From Crocinitomicaceae bacterium (GTDB lineage Bacteria; Bacteroidota; Bacteroidia; Flavobacteriales_D; Crocinitomicaceae), in NCBI GenBank assembly GCA_017984635.1, contig JAGNZC010000009.1, forward strand, positions 1-64,000: a DNA stretch of 64,000 bases. The letters are read 5' to 3'. Each line of letters begins with the position of its first letter. Positions within the stretch are counted from its first letter, which is position 1. The notes under the pieces are model-generated. The model had not been told where the DNA came from and made no database searches. It was given only the letters and a program-made list of their open reading frames with translations. Of the stretch, positions 9,304 through 16,876 are shown piece after piece. A program made the translations under genes and the position numbers.

Positions 9304-9759
9304 ATGAAAAAAGCGTTTGTAAATCCAATCGATCCTGATAAAATAACACAGAATCCTCATTCGCTTGAATATGCCCATCATGCTGGTAGCGCATTGATCA
9401 AACCTGAAGACCAAGGAAAGATCAAAGGTCGTGCACTATCTGCAATGGAACACCAAACAGATATTCAATTAGATCAGATTTATGAGCAAATGCAATTATT
9501 GGCGGCTCAAGCAAAAAAATTACACGATCGAAAATTAATTTCAGAATTTATTTATTTGGCAGAAATCAGGTTTGACCCACTCATTAACCATGTTTACCAT
9601 TTGTATAAAAATGACAATGGTACATTTTCTTTATCGTTAATTGCGCCACATCAATGGAATAATCAAAAAAAGCAAGAAGAATTTCAAGCTACAGTGAAAT
9701 TATTAGCAGATCATACTTGGGATATTTTGGAAAAATCAGCCGCGTTTGATTTAAAATAG
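9304..9759 (+). CDS. DUF2452 domain-containing protein
   Basis: A 151-residue cytoplasmic protein with no signal peptide or membrane helix. It matches my recollection of the DUF2452 family, common in Bacteroidota. An N-terminal stretch carries NPHSLEYAHHAGSALIKPED, then there is a helical middle with QMQLLAAQAKKLHDR, and then an aromatic C-terminal half with FDPLINHVYHLY and a WDILEK helix. The function is unknown. It lies 44 bp upstream of the MFS gene on the same strand, but a separate -7 box in the gap suggests independent transcription of the transporter. Confidence 0.65.
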   Translation: MKKAFVNPIDPDKITQNPHSLEYAHHAGSALIKPEDQGKIKGRALSAMEHQTDIQLDQIYEQMQLLAAQAKKLHDRKLISEFIYLAEIRFDPLINHVYHLYKNDNGTFSLSLIAPHQWNNQKKQEEFQATVKLLADHTWDILEKSAAFDLK

Positions 9760-9791
9760 TCGTTTCTTCTTTATAACAAATAAATACGCAG

Positions 9792-9799
9792 TATCTTTG
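9792..9799 (+). promoter_or_regulatory. TATCTTTG -7 box 4 nt before the MFS start codon
   Basis: The element ends at 9799 and the ATG begins at 9804, so transcription would start at or within a base or two of the start codon (leaderless mRNA). The -33 region is weak. Confidence 0.5.
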
Positions 9800-9803
9800 C
9801 GCC

Positions 9804-10967
9804 ATGTTTGGAGAAAACACTAAAAATTTCTGGATCTTATCAGGTGCCATGTTTCTTTTCATGACAAGTTTCAATTTGATCCTTCCTGAATTAAATACGT
9901 TTATTACTGAATTAGGTGGGGGTAATCAAAAAGGATTGATTATCACTTTATTCACTATTTCAGCAGCAATTTCTCGTCCTTTTTCTGGTAAATTATCCGA
10001 TACGATAGGTCGTAAAAAGGTAATGATTATTGGGATTATTATATGTTTTATTGTATCACTCCTCTACCCGCTTTCATTTTCTATTTGGTTCTTTTTAATC
10101 CTGCGTTTTCTTCATGGATTTAGCGCTGGTTTTCTTCCAACTGGAGCAACTGCTTTGGTTACCGATATTCTACCTAAAGAAGCTAGGGGTCGCGGAATGG
10201 GAATTTGGGGTACGTTTATTTCTTTAGGAATTGGTGTAGGTCAAGCACTTGGAGACTGGTTGTTTCGAAAATTTGGCATGGACAATTTATTTCTTTTCGC
10301 TGCGATAACAGCATTATTTGCTGGGTTTTTAATCGCTTATGTGAAAGAAACCCTTGAGAAAAAACAGAAATTTAAATTCAACCACCTTTCGATTACCATT
10401 AAAGATGTTTTTGAACCAAGTGTTTTACCCGCTGCTTTTGTTATGTTCTTAACAGCATCTTGTTCTGGAATCATTTTTGTTTTAACGCCTGATATTTCAG
10501 ATTACTTAGGGATTAATAACAAAGGATGGTTTTTTGGAATTTACGTACTTTCAACCATTGTAATTCGCTTATTTACCTCTTCACTTTCAGATAAAATTGG
10601 CCGAAGAAAAACACTATTAATTGGAGTTATCATCTTAATCGCAAGTATGTTTTTAATTGGAACAGCACATGACATAACTGCTTACACAACTGCAGCTGTT
10701 TTATTTGGTGTTGCAACGGGCATCACAAGTCCTACACTTTTTGCTTGGACAGCAGACTTGTCTCATATTGACAGAAGAGGTGTTGGTTCAGGAACAATGT
10801 TCATCGCTTTAGAACTTGGTATTATGTTGGGATCAATTTCCACAATCTTTACATACAACAATCATTTTGAAACGATTTATATTGGTTTTAGCTTTGGAAT
10901 ACTAATGTCGGTTTTAGCAGCAGTATTCCTAATCTGGCATTTAACCAAACGAAAATCACTTACTTAA
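9804..10967 (+). CDS. MFS transporter (12-helix)
   Basis: A 387-residue major facilitator superfamily transporter of the inner membrane. The loop between helices 2 and 3 carries the signature GKLSDTIGRKKVM, with a second copy SDKIGRRKTLLIG in the second half, as expected for two six-helix bundles. The cytoplasmic side of helix 4 to 5 reads LPKEARGRGMGIWG, common in drug-efflux-type MFS members. The substrate cannot be predicted from sequence. The ATG at 9804 is kept because helix 1 (FWILSGAMFLFM) begins right after it. The last 8 bp overlap the convergent YhhQ-type gene. Confidence 0.88.
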   Translation: MFGENTKNFWILSGAMFLFMTSFNLILPELNTFITELGGGNQKGLIITLFTISAAISRPFSGKLSDTIGRKKVMIIGIIICFIVSLLYPLSFSIWFFLILRFLHGFSAGFLPTGATALVTDILPKEARGRGMGIWGTFISLGIGVGQALGDWLFRKFGMDNLFLFAAITALFAGFLIAYVKETLEKKQKFKFNHLSITIKDVFEPSVLPAAFVMFLTASCSGIIFVLTPDISDYLGINNKGWFFGIYVLSTIVIRLFTSSLSDKIGRRKTLLIGVIILIASMFLIGTAHDITAYTTAAVLFGVATGITSPTLFAWTADLSHIDRRGVGSGTMFIALELGIMLGSISTIFTYNNHFETIYIGFSFGILMSVLAAVFLIWHLTKRKSLT

Positions 10968-11682
10968 TAGTATCTCTCTCTAAGTAACGTTTCACCATAT
11001 AATGCCCTAAATAAATCAAAGGAGTTAACGCAATCGCAATCAATAATTTCAAGAAATAATTAGTTGGAGCGACTTGAAAAAATGTTTTTAAATCCATATT
11101 TCCTGGAAGAACAAAACCAACGTATAAAACAATGATGGTGTCAACAAACTGAGATATCACAGTGCTACCTGTACTTCTCAACCAAATTAGTTTGTTACCC
11201 GTTTTTCGTTTGATCCAATGAAACAAGGTTGCATCCATTAATTGAGATACTAAAAATGCAGCAATACTACCAACAATAACTAACTGAGCTTGTCCAAAAA
11301 CTTTTTTAAATTCAACATCCGTAGCTAAGGAAGAACCTGGAATTTCTTTGGCAGGTAAATTCAATGCTACAGTAACAATTATAAAACAGTAAGCAATCAA
11401 TAGGGCTGTTATCCATGAAATTCGTCGAACTGCTTTTTCACCATAAAACTCATTCAATAAATCCGTTAAAATAAAAACTACAGGCCAAGGAATCACACCA
11501 ACAATGGTGATAAAAGGTCCAAATTTTGTCCCATTTAATGAAAATGATACAGGGATTTCTATTAATTTATTGCTGATTAATTCTGCCGTAATTGCATTTG
11601 TAACAAATAAACCAACCAAAAACACAAACAACCATTGGCGACGTTGATTGATCCCACTACTGTTTAAAGAATTTTCCACCAT
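10960..11682 (-). CDS. YhhQ/VUT-family queuosine precursor transporter
   Basis: A 240-residue membrane protein of the Vut_1 (DUF165) family, whose E. coli member YhhQ imports the queuosine precursors preQ0/preQ1. It has about six transmembrane segments. The family-typical features include LTDLLNEFYGEKAVRR after helix 2 and SQLMDATLFHWIKRKTG, with a related SQFVDTIIVLYVGF in the second half; these paired acidic Q-x-x-D motifs lie in the membrane. No queuosine biosynthesis gene is adjacent, so the substrate rests on the family only. The N-terminal tail (about 15 residues) is polar and the start is not strongly fixed. Confidence 0.8.
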   Translation of the reverse strand: MVENSLNSSGINQRRQWLFVFLVGLFVTNAITAELISNKLIEIPVSFSLNGTKFGPFITIVGVIPWPVVFILTDLLNEFYGEKAVRRISWITALLIAYCFIIVTVALNLPAKEIPGSSLATDVEFKKVFGQAQLVIVGSIAAFLVSQLMDATLFHWIKRKTGNKLIWLRSTGSTVISQFVDTIIVLYVGFVLPGNMDLKTFFQVAPTNYFLKLLIAIALTPLIYLGHYMVKRYLERDTIK

Positions 11683-11720
11683 TTTATTTATTGCTTAAAA
11701 CAATAAAAGTAAGAAATAGT

Positions 11721-12272
11721 TTATAGTTTTGATCGATTTCCATAATCCAATCGCTTCGCTTTTACAAACCGTGGAATGAAATACTTACTTGTTTTAAAGT
11801 TGTCGATTACTACACCACTTGATGTTGAAGAGTGAATGAATTTTATTGCATCTGGAGACACTTCAATTACCATCGCAACATGTCCAACAGTTGAAGAAGA
11901 AACACTTCTACCTTTAAAAAACATTAAATCACCTGGTTGAATTTCGGACAAACGAACAGTCTCGCCTAATTCAGCTAAACCATAACTAGAACGAACCAAA
12001 TCAAATCCAAAATTCCCCATCACGTAATTGATGAAACCTGAACAATCAAAACCTGAAGGCGTTGTTCCTGCGTAGCGATAAGGTGTGCCTAAGAATTTCT
12101 TGGCATACGAAATCATATCATCTACTTGCTTACTGTTCCTTCTATTGACAGTATCTTTTACAACTGAAATAGTATTAACATTCTTATTTTCAATTGATTG
12201 ACCAAAAGAACTTAAAGAAATTAAGCATCCAAAGACAACTAAATATTTTGATATGAAGATTGAAGCTTGCAT
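11721..12272 (-). CDS. NlpC/P60 (C40) family peptidoglycan endopeptidase
   Basis: A cysteine peptidase expected to cut D-Glu to diamino acid bonds in peptidoglycan stem peptides. From the ATG at 12272 the protein has 183 residues, with a signal peptide of about 25 residues ending SFGQ. The C40 domain fills the C-terminal 130 residues, with catalytic Cys77 in GFDCSGF, His131 in VGHVAMVIE and a third polar residue near His147 (KFIHSS). A longer frame could begin at a TTG (12317), but the ATG puts the signal peptide at the N-terminus and lies 8 nt after a TAATTTTG -7 box, so I use it. It is divergent from a MerR-type gene with 47 bp between them. Confidence 0.9.
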   Translation of the reverse strand: MQASIFISKYLVVFGCLISLSSFGQSIENKNVNTISVVKDTVNRRNSKQVDDMISYAKKFLGTPYRYAGTTPSGFDCSGFINYVMGNFGFDLVRSSYGLAELGETVRLSEIQPGDLMFFKGRSVSSSTVGHVAMVIEVSPDAIKFIHSSTSSGVVIDNFKTSKYFIPRFVKAKRLDYGNRSKL

Positions 12273-12300
12273 TGCTTTTGCAAAATTATAACTATTTTTG
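12271..12300 (+). promoter_or_regulatory. Promoter of the merR-like gene (ATTG-18-TATTTTTG)
   Basis: ATTG at 12271-12274 and TATTTTTG at 12293-12300 are 18 bp apart, 19 nt before the TTG start. The -33 part overlaps the start codon of the divergent nlpC-type gene. Confidence 0.5.
12281..12288 (-). promoter_or_regulatory. TAATTTTG -7 box of the NlpC/P60 gene
   Basis: Read on the minus strand, the box ends 8 nt before the ATG at 12272. Only 4 bp separate it from the divergent -7 box at 12293-12300, so the two core promoters overlap. Confidence 0.5.
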
Positions 12301-12319
12301 ACAAATAAAAAATTCAATT

Positions 12320-12730
12320 TTGGAAAATTTCGATATAAAAGCCCTTACAAAACTTTATTATTCAATAGGTGAAGTTGCTGATTTTTTTAGCGTAAACCCT
12401 TCTTTAATAAGGTTTTGGGAAAAAGAATTCAACTTAATCCAACCAAAGAAAAGCAAAAAAGGCAATCGAATGTTTACACCAAAAGACATTGAGACTTTTA
12501 ACAAGATTTATCATTTGGTAAAAGTGAAAGGATATACGCTTGAAGGTGCTAGAAAAATTTTACATGATAAAAAACAATTCAAAGAATTAGTTGTAGAACC
12601 AGCACCGATCAATATACCTTCATTATCAGAAGTACCATCTTTAGATCCAACTGAAGTAATTAAAAAATTAGAAGGCATTAAAGAACGCCTTCTAGCTTTA
12701 AAATCAAATCGTCAGCTTAACCTTTTTTAA
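12320..12730 (+). CDS. MerR-family transcriptional regulator (short)
   Basis: A 136-residue regulator with an N-terminal MerR winged helix-turn-helix: YYSIGEVADFFSVNPSLIRF, WEKEF, then a wing with GNRMFTPKDIETF and a second helix pair ending TLEGARKILHD. The C-terminal 50 residues are helical, with no cysteines or drug-binding domain, so it is a short MerR of the kind common in Bacteroidota rather than a metal sensor. The start is a TTG; no in-frame ATG lies upstream of the DNA-binding domain. The promoter is shared back to back with the NlpC/P60 gene, the most likely target beside itself. The 3' end overlaps the convergent DUF1295 gene by 14 bp. Confidence 0.88.
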   Translation: MENFDIKALTKLYYSIGEVADFFSVNPSLIRFWEKEFNLIQPKKSKKGNRMFTPKDIETFNKIYHLVKVKGYTLEGARKILHDKKQFKELVVEPAPINIPSLSEVPSLDPTEVIKKLEGIKERLLALKSNRQLNLF

Positions 12731-13658
12731 TTTTTGTAAAAGGTATAAAACGAGGAACAGAAGCTTGGTATTTCTTGTATTCAGCGTATTTATTAGCTGA
12801 AATTTCTTCTGAGAAATCAGAACTTCCTTTGAATAAAATAATTAATAGAACACAACCAACAACTGACCAATTCAACCATTCTCCTGTAGCAATTACACTG
12901 AAGAAGTAAAACACAACCCAGATTGATTGTTCAGAAGCATAATTTGGATGTCTAACTATTGACCACAAACCGGTCGAAACAAAACCTTTTTCGTATTCAC
13001 CCAATGCTTCATTATTGTTGATTCTTCGGTGTTTCTCTGTTTGAAAATCAAATTGTTGTTGATCTGCAATATATTCAATAACAATGAAACCTACATACAT
13101 CGCTGCCAATAGATAATCTGCATAACCTAAAGCTGTTGCATTCGTTGCTAAAGTTGCTAAAATCGGGAGCGTAAACAAGAAAATCAAAACATTTTGGTAT
13201 GAGCAAATGAAGAATAAATCAAAAATCATCCAAACAAAGCGGTTGTTAAATCCAGGTCGTTTTCTTAATATTTCCCATCGGTAATCTTCTTCACCTGCCC
13301 AAAACTTCCATTGGTAAGCGCCTCTTCTAGCAAAATTGTAGGTCAAACGAATCCCCCAAAGTGTAACAAGGATTGACATTAATAGCATTCGCTCATTGAT
13401 CACATGCGTATACTGATACGCTTGATAAAACATGTTCCAAACATAAATGATAGGTACAACACTCCATAATTTATCAACTTGGGAGTTGTTGTTGGTTAAT
13501 TCGCCCACAAAAAATGTGTAGGCAACAACGCCAATAACAATGTAAATTGTGCTCCATAAAACATCAACTTGTAAGGTGTTCAAAGGCGTACCAAAGTACA
13601 CTGAAAAAATTGGCAAAATAATTACAGTGAAAATCAATAATAAAATAGTAATCAGCAT
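12717..13658 (-). CDS. DUF1295 membrane protein (steroid 5-alpha-reductase/ICMT fold)
   Basis: A 313-residue polytopic membrane protein. The C-terminal third carries the marks of the DUF1295 family: IADQQQFDFQTEKHRR, then GLWSIVRHPNYASEQSIWV and the final EEISANKYAEYKKYQ. The R-H-P-N-Y motif is the cofactor-binding site in the related 5-alpha-reductases and isoprenylcysteine methyltransferases, so a membrane reductase or methyltransferase acting on a lipid-like substrate is expected; the substrate is unknown. It lies 15 bp downstream of aroB on the same strand and is probably cotranscribed, though no shared pathway is evident. Confidence 0.8.
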   Translation of the reverse strand: MLITILLLIFTVIILPIFSVYFGTPLNTLQVDVLWSTIYIVIGVVAYTFFVGELTNNNSQVDKLWSVVPIIYVWNMFYQAYQYTHVINERMLLMSILVTLWGIRLTYNFARRGAYQWKFWAGEEDYRWEILRKRPGFNNRFVWMIFDLFFICSYQNVLIFLFTLPILATLATNATALGYADYLLAAMYVGFIVIEYIADQQQFDFQTEKHRRINNNEALGEYEKGFVSTGLWSIVRHPNYASEQSIWVVFYFFSVIATGEWLNWSVVGCVLLIILFKGSSDFSEEISANKYAEYKKYQASVPRFIPFTKIKKG

Positions 13659-13673
13659 TTTAAGTAGTTTTAG

Positions 13674-14726
13674 TTAATTTAAAAAATCAAATTTATTTAT
13701 CAATTCTTTAGACTCAAATTCACAGTTGATTTCACAAGAACCAATTCCATTTAACAAACTGAAATTAATTTTGTTCGATGAATTCTTTTTGTCATTTTGC
13801 ATGATGGCAACAATAATAGTAATTTCTTCAGATTCAAAAGCAATTAATTGAAAATTTCTTACAATAATAGTTCTTATTTCATTGAATTCATTTTCTGAAA
13901 TTTTTTGTTCATCGAAAGAAATACCAGCTTCGACAAGCATTCCCATAGCCACAGCATAGCCATGGCTAATCGGTTCTTTTTGCAATAAATAACCTTCAAT
14001 AGCATGTCCAATTGTATGACCGAAGTTCAATTTTTTTCGACTATTTTTCTCATAGGGATCTTCTTCTACTATATTAAATTTTATTGTAACAGATTCTACA
14101 ATGTCTTGAAGCGTTAACGATTCAACTGTTTTACCTTTGATGTTATTCCAATGTTTTTCATCAGCTACAAGTCCATGTTTTAACATTTCAGCAAAACCAT
14201 TTCTTTTTTCCTCGACAGGCAATGTTTGTAAAAATGCAGGATCGATAAAAATTGCTTTTGGTTGATTAAATACGCCCAATTGATTTTTATAAACCCCTAA
14301 ATCCACACCTGTTTTACCTCCAATTGAAGCATCAACCATTGCTAGTAAGCTCGTTGGAATGTGAATAAAATCTACACCTCTTTTGTAAATTGAAGCGATA
14401 AACCCTCCCATATCTGTCACCACTCCACCACCTAAATTGATGATTAAATCATTGCGCCCGATTCCATATTCTGTTAGTGCTTCCCAAACTTGAAAACAAA
14501 CTTCCATTACTTTGTTTTCTTCTCCAGCTGGTAGCAACATAACTTCCGCCTCTTTTAAAAAATCAAAGGTTGTCAACAAATACTCCAAGCAATAATCATG
14601 CGTATTCTCATCAACCATAATTACAATTTTTGATCGGTTATACGATGTTTCAATCAATTGTGTTAAAGATGAATCCTCTAACCCTCCTACTTCAATAAAA
14701 TAATTTGTTCCTTGTAAATGTTGCAT
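13674..14726 (-). CDS. aroB: 3-dehydroquinate synthase
   Basis: Second enzyme of the shikimate pathway, converting DAHP to 3-dehydroquinate in the cytoplasm with NAD+ and a divalent metal. The 350-residue product has the NAD-binding motif GGGVVTDMGGFIAS, the IPTSLLAMVDASIGGKTGVD block and metal ligands in the FAEMLKHGL and NFGHTIGHAIEG segments. The C-terminal region is somewhat divergent. I take the ATG at 14726; a TTG two codons upstream falls inside the -7 box. Other aro genes are not in the window. Confidence 0.95.
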   Translation of the reverse strand: MQHLQGTNYFIEVGGLEDSSLTQLIETSYNRSKIVIMVDENTHDYCLEYLLTTFDFLKEAEVMLLPAGEENKVMEVCFQVWEALTEYGIGRNDLIINLGGGVVTDMGGFIASIYKRGVDFIHIPTSLLAMVDASIGGKTGVDLGVYKNQLGVFNQPKAIFIDPAFLQTLPVEEKRNGFAEMLKHGLVADEKHWNNIKGKTVESLTLQDIVESVTIKFNIVEEDPYEKNSRKKLNFGHTIGHAIEGYLLQKEPISHGYAVAMGMLVEAGISFDEQKISENEFNEIRTIIVRNFQLIAFESEEITIIVAIMQNDKKNSSNKINFSLLNGIGSCEINCEFESKELINKFDFLN

Positions 14727-14729
14727 GTT

Positions 14730-14737
14730 CAAATATA
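14730..14737 (-). promoter_or_regulatory. TATATTTG -7 box 3 nt before the aroB start
   Basis: On the minus strand TATATTTG is followed by AAC and then the ATG. A TTTA lies 19 bp upstream as a possible -33. A leaderless transcript is implied. Confidence 0.5.
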
Positions 14738-14813
14738 AAGGGAATTCAAATAAAATTAAAGAAAGATGACTTGAAATTATCCAAATTGTAAGAAAAGAAC
14801 TTATTTTTACGGC

Positions 14814-15986
14814 ATGATTTCATTTGACAACACAGAAATAGCTTTTAAAAGTAAATCTAATACAGATTTAGCGAAGGCTTATTGGCTATTTAAAATTATA
14901 GGCAATCCCAAATTGGTAAAAGTTGGGAAATGGGCAACCAATACCGCGTTAAATTTAAATTTACCTATTAAAGGCATTATCAAAAAGACGATTTTTAGTC
15001 AATTTTGCGGTGGTGAAACCATTTCTGATTGTACAAAAGCAATTACAACACTTTCTAATTATGGAATTGGAACCATCTTAGATTATTCCATTGAAGGCAA
15101 AACAAGTGATGAAGATTTTAACGCAACCGTTGAAGAAATAATCGCAACGATTAAAGCAGCTGCCAACAATCCCAAGATTCCTTTTGCGGTGTTTAAAGTG
15201 ACTGGTATTTCTTCTTTTTCAATTTTAGAAAAAGCAAACGATATTCATTCTGTTCTTTCACCCGAAGAAGAACAAAAATTATCAGCAATTATTCAACGAA
15301 TTGACAAGATCTGTGCTGCAGCATATTCACACTCTGTTCCTGTTTTCATTGATGCTGAAGAAACATGGATCCAGGACACTATTGACCGTATCACTTTTGA
15401 CATGATGTTGAAATACAACAAAGAGCAAGCTATTGTATTTAACACTTTACAAATGTATCGTCATGATCGCTTGGCATTTTTAAAAAATGAAATTACACAA
15501 GCTAAAACACACAATGTTCATTACGGAGTAAAATTAGTTCGTGGTGCATACATGGAGAAGGAACGCGAACGTGCTTTAAAAATGGGCTATCCATCACCAA
15601 TTCAACCGGACAAAAAAGCGTGTGATCATGATTTTAATTCTGCATTGGAATTAATTATTGAGAATTTAGATGCAATGGCACTTTGTGCAGGTTCACATAA
15701 TGAAGAAAGTGCTCAACTATTAACCTCTTTAATGAATAAGAAAGGAATTGCTGCCGCAGATAAACGTGTATATTTCGCACAGCTTTTAGGAATGAGCGAC
15801 CATATTTCTTATAATGTTGCTCATGCTGGGTACAATGTAGCTAAATATGTTCCTTACGGTCCTGTTAAAGAAGTTATGCCTTACTTGTTAAGAAGAGCTG
15901 ATGAAAACACATCCGTTGCTGGACAAACTGGTCGTGAATTATCTTTAATTATGAAAGAAAGAAACCGCAGAAAAGGGTTAAATTAA
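14814..15986 (+). CDS. Proline dehydrogenase
   Basis: A 390-residue monofunctional proline dehydrogenase, an FAD enzyme that oxidises proline to pyrroline-5-carboxylate and passes electrons to the quinone pool. Diagnostic stretches of the PRODH barrel are present: FIDAEETWIQ near residue 180, VKLVRGAYMEKERERA near 240, CAGSHN near 300, and RRADENTSVAGQTGRE near the C-terminus, with the two arginines that hold the proline carboxylate. The P5C dehydrogenase partner (fused in PutA) is not here. The stop shares TTAA with the convergent hemF gene. Confidence 0.95.
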   Translation: MISFDNTEIAFKSKSNTDLAKAYWLFKIIGNPKLVKVGKWATNTALNLNLPIKGIIKKTIFSQFCGGETISDCTKAITTLSNYGIGTILDYSIEGKTSDEDFNATVEEIIATIKAAANNPKIPFAVFKVTGISSFSILEKANDIHSVLSPEEEQKLSAIIQRIDKICAAAYSHSVPVFIDAEETWIQDTIDRITFDMMLKYNKEQAIVFNTLQMYRHDRLAFLKNEITQAKTHNVHYGVKLVRGAYMEKERERALKMGYPSPIQPDKKACDHDFNSALELIIENLDAMALCAGSHNEESAQLLTSLMNKKGIAAADKRVYFAQLLGMSDHISYNVAHAGYNVAKYVPYGPVKEVMPYLLRRADENTSVAGQTGRELSLIMKERNRRKGLN

Positions 15987-16876
15987 TTTAACCAATCTTT
16001 GTCTTTTTTCAATAAGTTCAAGGTAGTTTCTTCTGCTGAGTTGGGTTCAACTTTGTAATTGTATTCCCATGAGGCATTAGCAGGTAAACTCATTAAAATA
16101 GATTCAGTTCTTCCACCAGAAACTAAACCAAATTTAGTTCCTCTATCATTTACTAAATTAAATTCCACGTATCTTCCTCTGCGTAAATTACGCCATTTCA
16201 AGTCTTGTTCCGAATATGGGAGATTGATTCCTTGTTCAACTTGTTGCTGGTACAATACAGAGAAATTATCTCCTAATTCAATGCAAAATTGCAACAATTG
16301 TTCTTTTGTAACAGAAGACGATTCTTTTAAGTGATCAAAAAAGATTCCACCAATACCTCGTGTTTCATTGCGATGAGGGATAAAGAAATAATCATCTGCC
16401 CAGCTTTTAAATTTCGGATAAAAAGAGGTATCGTATTTATTACAAATCGCTGCTAAACCTTCGTGAAATTGTTTGGCTTGATTTTCAATAATAAAATGCG
16501 GCGTTAAGTCAATACCACCACCAAACCAATAAACTCCTGTGTTCAATTCAAAATAGCGAACATTCATGTGAATAATCGGTACGTGAGGATTTTCAGAATG
16601 TAGCACAATAGAAACGCCTGTTGCAAAAAATGAAGAACCTTCGATTCCTAATTGTTTTTGCATAGCTTCAGTTACCTCACCATGAACACTTGAAAAGGCA
16701 ACGCCTCCTTTTTCAATTACTCCTCCATTTTGAATAATTCTAGTGCGACCACCACCTCCTTCAGTACGATCCCATTTATCTTCTATGAAATGACTTTTTC
16801 CGTCAATGGTTTCTAAATTTTTGCAAATACGATCTTGTAATTGCATTAATAAAGTAGCTATTTCTTCACGATTCAT
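15983..16876 (-). CDS. hemF: Oxygen-dependent coproporphyrinogen III oxidase
   Basis: Haem biosynthesis: oxidative decarboxylation of coproporphyrinogen III to protoporphyrinogen IX using O2. The 297-residue protein carries the HemF signatures GGGGRTRIIQNGGVIEKGGV, the LHSENPHVPIIHMNVRYFE block, YFFIPHRNETRGIGGIFFD and RRGRYVEFNLVNDRGTKFGL, with GGRTESILMSLP at the end. It indicates aerobic growth. The start overlaps the stop of the upstream LysM gene by 4 bp (ATGA), so the two are translationally coupled. Confidence 0.97.
   Translation of the reverse strand: MNREEIATLLMQLQDRICKNLETIDGKSHFIEDKWDRTEGGGGRTRIIQNGGVIEKGGVAFSSVHGEVTEAMQKQLGIEGSSFFATGVSIVLHSENPHVPIIHMNVRYFELNTGVYWFGGGIDLTPHFIIENQAKQFHEGLAAICNKYDTSFYPKFKSWADDYFFIPHRNETRGIGGIFFDHLKESSSVTKEQLLQFCIELGDNFSVLYQQQVEQGINLPYSEQDLKWRNLRRGRYVEFNLVNDRGTKFGLVSGGRTESILMSLPANASWEYNYKVEPNSAEETTLNLLKKDKDWLN

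Noticed and set aside
12273..12317. A 15-residue N-terminal extension of the NlpC/P60 protein from a TTG
   Set aside because: It would bury the signal peptide and begins upstream of the predicted promoter; the ATG at 12272 is better placed.
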